From: Sinotaia quadrata
Lineage: Eukaryota > Mollusca > Gastropoda > Architaenioglossa > Viviparidae
Direction of reading: 5' to 3'
NCBI GenBank assembly: GCA_028829895.1
Contig: CM054181.1
Span: 116,221,860 to 116,285,859, forward strand
Length of the DNA: 64,000 nucleotides
The notes under the pieces were generated by a model, which was not told the DNA's origin, did not search any database, and was given only the letters and a program-made list of their open reading frames with translations. Within the stretch, counting starts at the first letter, position 1. Each line of letters starts with the position of its first letter. The position numbers and the translations under genes were made by a program. This document shows, piece after piece, positions 13,701-22,700 of this stretch.

Positions 13701-16700
13701 ACTACTTTAATTTTATTTTAACTGCAGAGATATGGGTGAAAGTTCACTTGGCTATTTAAATTTTATAATAACTATTCAAATGTAAGTGAAAGTTTTATTT
13801 ATTTTATTGTAAGTGCTCAGATTTTGTTGAAAGTTTGTTTAATTTTATTTTAACTACTCAGATGTCAGAGAAACTGAAAGATTTAATTTTATTATACATA
13901 CTCAGAAGTTGATGAGAATTTATTTAAGTTTGTTATAACTGCACATAATCTGTTATGTTCACATTTATGGAAAGTTTGTTTAATTTTATTATAATTACTC
14001 ACATTTCAATGAAATTTCATTTAATTTTATTATTTTTAGTGAAATGTCAATTATTTTTATTATACTCATTACATTTTTGTTAGTGAAAGTTCACATGATT
14101 TTATTACAGTTGTTCACATTTATGGAAAGTTTGTTTAATTTTATTATAATTACTCCCATTTCAATGAAATTTCATTTAATTTTATTATACTTATTGCTTT
14201 TTTTGTTAATGAAAGTTCACATGATTTTATTATAATTCTCACATTTTATTGAAAGTTTGTTTTATTATATTTGCACAGTGAAGGCTCATTTTAATTTTAT
14301 TATAACTTTCACATGTTAATGAAAGTTCATGTAATTTTATTATAATTCTCACATATTAATGAAAGTTAATGTTATTTTACTATAACTCTAACATATTAAT
14401 GAAAGTTCATGTAATTTTATTATAATTGCTCAAATATTTATTAAACTTTCACATGTTTACTGTTTTAATTCTGCTGTATTACTGGTACAACTATAAAAGT
14501 GCAGTGCTCACTAATATAGGTCACTCAGGTTTACTGTTTTAATTCTGTTGTATTACTAGTACAACTGTAAAAGTGCAGTGCTCGCTAATATAGGTCACTC
14601 ACTTGAATATGTATTCACATAAAACAATAAACATTCCAGATTCAAGTGGAAGCAGTCTTTTCATTAGATTGAATATTAAAGCTGAAATATTAAAACATTT
14701 TTATCCATAACATGATAGAGTTAAATATCAATCAGAATAGAAATGCGACATTCAGGATGGAAATAGTGATTGATTAAAATAATATCAATCAGAATAGAAA
14801 CAGTACATTCAGGATGGAAATAGATATTGCTGTCTCAGAGTGCATCAGCAAGGAAGTCAAACAATTTTGAAACTTTCTGTAGGAAAAGTTTGGCATATGG
14901 ATAAGAGAAATAAAATTGCACAATAATTGTCATAAACATCTTACCTCCTTACATAGCAGACTTGCTGAACAACTGCAAGACATACTAAACAAACCAGGAA
15001 CCCTACCAGCATGGATGGTAAAGGGAAAAACAAGTCTGATTATGAAAGATTGACAGAAAGGCACAACGCCAAACAACTATCGTCTAATCACATGCCTATC
15101 AACCACCTGGAAGTTACTATCAGGAATTATAGCTGACAAAATCATGACTCACCTTGAAACAAACAAACTTCTAAACAATGAACAAAAGGGTGCTAGACCA
15201 GGCAGCAGAGGAATGAAGGACCAATTGGCAATTGATAAGGCAATAGTTACTGACAGCAAGAAACGAAGAACAAATCTTGCAATGGCATGGATTGACTATC
15301 AAAAGGCCTATGACTCAGTCCCACATTCATGGATAATTGAAACATTAAAATTGTACAAAGTAGTGCCATCAATACAGAACCTAATTCAGGAGTCAATAAA
15401 AAACTGGAAAACCACCCTCACATGCAGCAACACAAATATTGCAGACATAATAAATTGTGAAATCTTCCCAAAAAAATTACTGTACATGGACGATCTCAAG
15501 CTGTACGGTAAAAATGGCTACTGTTGTTGTAGGTGATTTAATGTTGACCTCTGTATTGCAGTTGAATAATGTTGACTTCTGCATTGTAGGTGATGTTGAC
15601 TTTTATGTTGTAGATGATTGACTTCTATGTTGTATGTGATTAATGTTGACTTCTGTGTTGTAGATTAATGTTGACGTCTATGTTGTAGATGATTAATGTT
15701 GACTTCTGTGTTGTAGATGATTAATGTTGACTTCTACATTGTAGATGATTAATGTTGACTTCTGTGTTGTAGATTAATGTTGACATCTATGTTGTAGATG
15801 ATTTATGTTGACTTCTGTGTTGTAGATTAATGTTGACATCTATGTTGTAGATGATTAATGTTGACTTCTATGTTGTATGTGATTAATGTTGACTTCTGTA
15901 TTGTAGATTAATGTTGACATCTATGTTGTAGATGATTAATGTTGACTTCTATGTTGTAGATGATTAATGTTGACTTCTACGTTGTAGATGATTAATGTTG
16001 ACTTTTGTGTTGTAGATAATTAATGTTGACTTCTATGTTGTATGTGATTAATGTTGACTTCTGTGTTGTAGATTAATGTTGACATCTATGTTGTAGATGA
16101 TTAATGTTGACTTCTACATTGTAGATGATTAATTTTGACTTCTATGTTGTATGTGATTAATGTTGACTTCTGTGTTGTAGATTAATGTTGACATCTATGT
16201 TGTAGATGATTAATGTTGACTTCTGTATTGTAGATTGTTGACATCTATGTTGTAGATGATTAATGTTGACTTCTATGTTGTATGTGATTAATGTTGACTT
16301 CTGTGTTGTAGATTAATATTGACATCTATGTTGTAGATGATTAATGTTGACTTCTATGTTGTAGATGATTAATGTTGACTTCTACATTGTAGATGATTAA
16401 TGTTGACTTTTGTGTTGTAGATGATTAATGTTGACTTTAATGTTGTAAATGATTAATGTTGACTTCTATGTTGTAGATGATTTATGTTGACTTCTGTGTT
16501 GTAGAAGACTAATGTTGACTTCTGTGTTGTAGATGACTAATGTTGACTTCTCTGTTATAGATGATTAATGTTGACTTCTGTGTTGTAGGTGATTAATGAT
16601 GGTTTTTGTATTATAGACAAATAATTATGATTGCTTTGTTGCAGTTGATTGTCATGAAGATTTTTTTTGTTCTGCAGGTAATAAAAAATACGCTGGAACT

Positions 16701-19700
16701 ATTTCGGCCACGACTACGCTTTATTACCTGTCTTTTGCTAATAATCAATTTTGCTATTGCTTACGGGTAAGATACTCTACTACTAATTCTGGAATGATGT
16801 TTTACAGTTGCTTATTCTCGTACAAGTTCTAAGGGCCTTAAAATATTTTCACCTAAAATCACAAGGTCTTCGTACATATTGTTAAAGACATAAAAAAAGA
16901 ACCTAAACGGTAAAATGATAATTTCACATGCACAATGACAGCAAAATAGAAATTTATTTACCAAGTGAAACACATAAATATAATGGATTTACAATTGTAT
17001 AGTTTGAATAAACAGTGTCCTAAGGATGTAATGCTATCTTTGATGTTGTAAAAGATACCTTGAGAGCTCTCTTGAAAAAGACCATCATCTCTGTGTCTCA
17101 GCAGCAAATATAAGTAGAGGGTCCTGATAAGCATATGAATGTTTATCCATACAGATTACTTGTTGCTTTCCAAATATTCAATTTGAATACTTCTGAAAAA
17201 AAGTGTAAGCATTTGTGAGATTAGACAATGGAACCACAAAGTAAAGTTTAACAAAGAGAAGAAATCCTTGCCAAATTCTGCTGTTGTTAAGCGCAGCCAG
17301 TGAAGGCTTCGGGTTAGTGGGACGATTGATAAGTTTTGGGTGTCCTAAGAATAATTCTTGCTGTATTATTTTGCATATTTTGAAGTTTTTTCAGAAAGTG
17401 CACAATACAACATAACTATTATAAATTTTTCACAAACAACTATTGTCACAATTATTTTTACAAACAACTTTAGAGACAAGAGTCAGTTATTCTTACTAAG
17501 AAATGTTTATGGTAGGTAGAGACAACACAGTCACATTTATTCTTACAAATAACTATATATGGTAAGTAGAGACAACACAGTCACATTTATTCTTACAAAC
17601 AACTATATATGGTAGGTAGAGACAACACAGTCACATTTATTCTTACAAACAACTATATATGGTAGGTAGAGACAACACAGTCACATTTATTCTTACAAAT
17701 AATTATATATGGTCGGTAGATAGAGCAGTTGCAGCACATTTAAATATTTTTTTTATGGTAAGAAAGTAGAAGTAAGACCAGACTGCAAGTAGCAACTTGT
17801 ACACAGACAAAAACCCATACTGCAGATAGTATCTTTGGGAACTTTGATAAGTTATTTAGTGATTATAGATAGTTTGACTGTTCAATGCTATTAAAAAAAA
17901 AAAAAAGAGTTATTGAAATTATTTGTATCATTATTGATTCCAATATTTCATATCTTCAAAAAAAGCTTTTTAATGTAAATACATTTCAGCATTGTTTTTT
18001 CAATCATTCACTTATGTTATTATTTCTTGGTACAGTTACTATGGATTATTCATGTGGTTTCCGGAAATATTCAACCGCATTGACAAGAATGGTGGCACTC
18101 TTTGTGAACCAGGATCGGCCAATCAAAGTACCAATGAAACAGATGATCGGTGTGTCAAACCTGGAGACATTGTATATTTAGAAGGATTCCTGACATCTGT
18201 TTCTAATTTGCCTGGCAACCTGCTGACCATTTTTCTTATGGACCGGGTTGGCCGCAAAATACTGTTAGGTGTGTAGATGTGTAATTTTGTGCTCAAATGT
18301 GTGTTGATGTGTAGTTTAGCACTTTATTTAGATGTGTACTTTGTACTCTATGTGTGTAAATGTATACTTTGTACTCTTATGTGTGTAGATGTGTACTTTG
18401 TACTCTTATGTGTGTAGATGTGTACTTTGTACTCTTTATGTGTGTAGATGTGTACTTTGTACTCTTATGTGTGTAGCTATGCACTTTTTACTCTTATGTG
18501 TATAGATATTTACTTTGTATTCTTATGTGTGTAGATATGTACTTTGTATTCTTATGTGTGTAGATGTATACTTTGCATCTAATGTATATAGTTTTGTGCT
18601 TTTGTACTCTTAAGCATATCAGTGTGTACTTTTATATTTTTTAATGTTTAGATGTATACTTTTAAGGTAAAGACATTAAATATAAATTATAGATGAGTAG
18701 TTGTAATTACTATAGTAATTATAGGTGTGTAGGGTTTGTAATTTTTGGTGTATTAATGTGTACTTTTATACGCTTAAGTGTGTAGAGGTATACAATACAT
18801 GTAAAGATATTTAAAATATTTTAAGGTGGATAGATGTTTTCTTGTTTAATGCATATAGTTTAAAAAAAAAAACTCTAATGTATTGATGTGCTCTTTCATA
18901 CTATAATCTATGTAAATGTGTTCACTATGTACTATCATGTGTATAGACTTGTGCTTTCAAATTATAATGTGTGTAGATGTGTTCTTTTGTACTATAATGT
19001 GTAGATATGTACTTTTATACTGATTTGTGTGTAAATGGGTACCTTTGTACTCTAATGTGTGTAGATTATACTTTTATGTTCTTTAGTGTATTGGTATGCA
19101 CTTTGTATTCCTAATTGTGTATATGTGTACTTTTAATGTTAATTTAATATATTGCTGGGTGTATAGATTGTACTGCTGTACTCTTTGGTGTATCATTGTC
19201 AAGTGTGTAGTTATGTATTATTAATGTAAAGCTATGAATAATATAAGTTGTATGGAATTGTACTTTTGTACTCTGATGTGTATATTTCTTCTGTTATCTA
19301 TCTTCATCAGTAATTTAGTCTCTTTATTTAATTAAGCCCCCTTTTAAAAATAAAACTTGTCTTTTAGGGGTATATTTTCCTGTGCACCTGTTCTTAAGTC
19401 TTTAGAGTCCATTTTTATAACAATATTATTTTACTAACAATTCCTTCTATGTCAGGAAATTGATCTTTTGTATTACTCTATTTTCTTATTAATTGCTCAA
19501 GTAAAAGGGAAACAATTCACTTCACATTTTAATCATAATATCATGAATGAAAATACTTCTTAGCAAACTCAGACTTTTGATTATATTAATATTTATTTTA
19601 AATCTTGGATTTTAGTGATATGTTCTGATTATAATGATTTGTCTATAGTAATTTGGACTTTGGATTCTGCATATTTTGTTTCTCAGAAAGTATTGCTAAT

Positions 19701-22700
19701 TGTTGTGCAGACATGAAATATGTTTTGGTTCATATGTCTTTTGCACTAAGCATTATAACCTAGTTTTAAGAAAAACATATTATTAAAACATTATTACCTA
19801 ATATTAAGAAAACATGTTACATGTAATTATTAAAGCATATTTACCTGGGTTAAGAAAACATATTATAAATATTAAAGTATTATTACCTAGTTTTAAGAAA
19901 ACATGTTAATTAATTATTAAAACATTATAATCTAGTTTAAGAAAACATGTTATAAATATTAAAGTATTATTACCTAGTTTTAAGAAAATGTTAATTATTA
20001 AAGCATTATTATCTAGTTTAAATTGGAAGTGACCATGACTTAGTGATGATGACTACGTCTAAAGAAAGTCAACAAGCAGGGCCCCACAAGAATCAAGTTC
20101 AACCTTGACAAGCGAAAAGACCCAGAGGTATTGGAAGCCTTCCAAGCAAAGATAGAAGGAAAATTTGCACAACTGTTACTTCTTAGTGCAGAGAACACAG
20201 AGACAGACACACTGATTGACATATTTAACATGGCAGTGATCCAAACAGGCAATGTGATCCTTGGCAAACATAGACAAGCAAAGAAAACTTGGGTTACAGC
20301 TGACATCCTTGATTTATGTGACAAGCATTGAAAGCTAAAGAAGAAATCAAAAGTAGAAGGAGCAAAATAATACAGGGAAATTAATCAGATTATCAAGAAA
20401 AGGATGAAAAAGGCAAAGGAGACATGGTTTGAAGACCAATGTACAGACAGTTATTTTTGTAATGATGCCTATACAGTGTGCATTGCTATAGTTGTATGAC
20501 ATTGGGCAGCATTTTTGAAAGGAAGTTTGGACATCTACCATGATGTGAGTATAGAGTGTGTATAATTTGGACATCTACCAGAGTGTGTATAAGATGTAAT
20601 AAATTAAAATAAAAATAATTATGTTAGTTTTTTTCCTCTTTGAAATTAACTCTGCTTTTTATTGAAACATGATGTGCTAATGTGTTTCAGCTTTTAGCAT
20701 GGTGATATCAGGAGTGTCTGTGTTTTTCTTATGGTTTGTTCATGAGCGATGGCAAAATGTTCTCATGTCTTGTGTGTTTGGTGCTGTGTCTACTGTGGGT
20801 TTTAATGCGCTGGATGTTTTACAGACAGAACTCTTCCCAACACACGTCAGGTAGGTGAACATTCTCTTGCCTTGTGTATTTGGTGTTGTGTCTTCTGTGC
20901 ATTTTAAACACTGTCATTTTAACAGACAGAACTTTTCCCAACACACTGGCTTTTTTTTGGTTACAGACAGAATTCATATATTTAGCACACTGGAGGATGT
21001 TATCAACAGAACTAAAAAATTTTGACACACAAGATCTTTATAGAAATTGCATATATGTAACACCTGAAGGTTATTACAGACACATTACTCATATTATTAC
21101 AGCACATTACTCATATTTACCATGCTGGATATTATTACAGACATCTTACTCATATTTACCATGCTGGATATTATTACAGACATCTTACTCATTTTTACCA
21201 TGCTGGATATTATTACAGACATCTTACTCATATTTACCATGCTGGATATTATTACATCTTACTCATATTTACCATGCTGGATATTATTACAGACACATTA
21301 CTCATATTATTACAGACATTACTCATATTTACCAAACTAGATCTTAAAGAAGGATCTCTTAAAAAGCATGTTTAAATCTTGACAATCTCTGACCTCTTAA
21401 AAAGACTTTGGAATTTTTTCTTCAGACAAAATGAACTCAGACAATAAAAGGTAGTTGAACTTATGAAACATTTTTATTTGTCTATACAGTTGTTTACAGT
21501 CAGTAGTAAATTTTCAGTGGAATAAAGAAATTACGGTACAAGACATTTAGGAGGAGGTTCACTTGGTACCCATAAGGAATTAGTTTTGATAACTCTTGGA
21601 AAGTACATAAATATACATGTACACAAAAGTTATTTTGTCAAAGAACAAATAATCTATTTTTAAAAATGTCAGCTGCAAGAAAAGTTTCTTTATGAATACT
21701 TTTCTAAAATTATTGACACCAAATTATACCTCTCAAGTAAATTATTCTGCATTGCAGTAAGAAAGAATGGACTTTGTATTTCACAGAAACTAAGCAAATC
21801 CTGTCCTTCGAACAAATAAGAAAAAGTTAGTGTTTATGCTAGATGGTAAAGTGACAAAAGTTTATGAGAAAAAACAAAACTGTACATATGGTATATCTAT
21901 AGAGAAAGTAAATGCACATTTTAGTTCTCTATCCAAAGTATTTTGGGATAGTTTTTATAGTGGAAAGGAGCCGACTGTCGAGAAAGTAAATACACCTTTT
22001 AGTTCTCTGTCCAAAGTATTTTTATCTTATTTTAGTGGAAAGGAGCTTGTTGAAGAAAGCAAATTTAAAGGAATAGATTTCTCTTATGTATGTTTGTTCA
22101 GGAGTGTACATAAACAACTTGTGGGTAGAAGCCACTTTTGTTTGTGCTGGAAAAAGTTGACTTAACTAGAAATTGGCTTGCTGTGCATTTTTTTGGGTTT
22201 ATACAAGAGATTATAAGAAATTAAAACATTAATTATAAGTGAGTATTAGAATTTAGTGCAATAAACTCATACAGAAAATATAATTTTTATTTTGATTCCA
22301 GTGATAGGTAAGACACATTTTCATAAATAAATCATATTTTCAATCTTATTATACAAAATTGATATAAGAAATAAATTAAAATTATTTACTAGTGTATTAC
22401 AATTTGATTCTAATGAATATTGATTATGATAAACAACCTGTGCTCGTGTTTGTGTATGTGTATGTGTATATATATATATATAAATATATTGTGTGTGTGT
22501 ATGTGTGTATATATATATTATGTGTGTGTGTGTGCATGTGTATGTGTTTGTGTGTAATAACATACATATATTTAAAAGTAAAAAGTGACATATCTATGTA
22601 TATTGTTATCTATTTGCATCTTTAATATAATTTTGCATATTCAAGCATCATCATCCATCCATCCATCCATCCATCCATCCATCCATCCATCCATCCATCC

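Noticed and set aside
21830..22165. 111-codon forward frame in SV2-like intron 11
   Set aside because: Contains an internal duplication and no known motif; it lies between two SV2-like exons whose phases already match.
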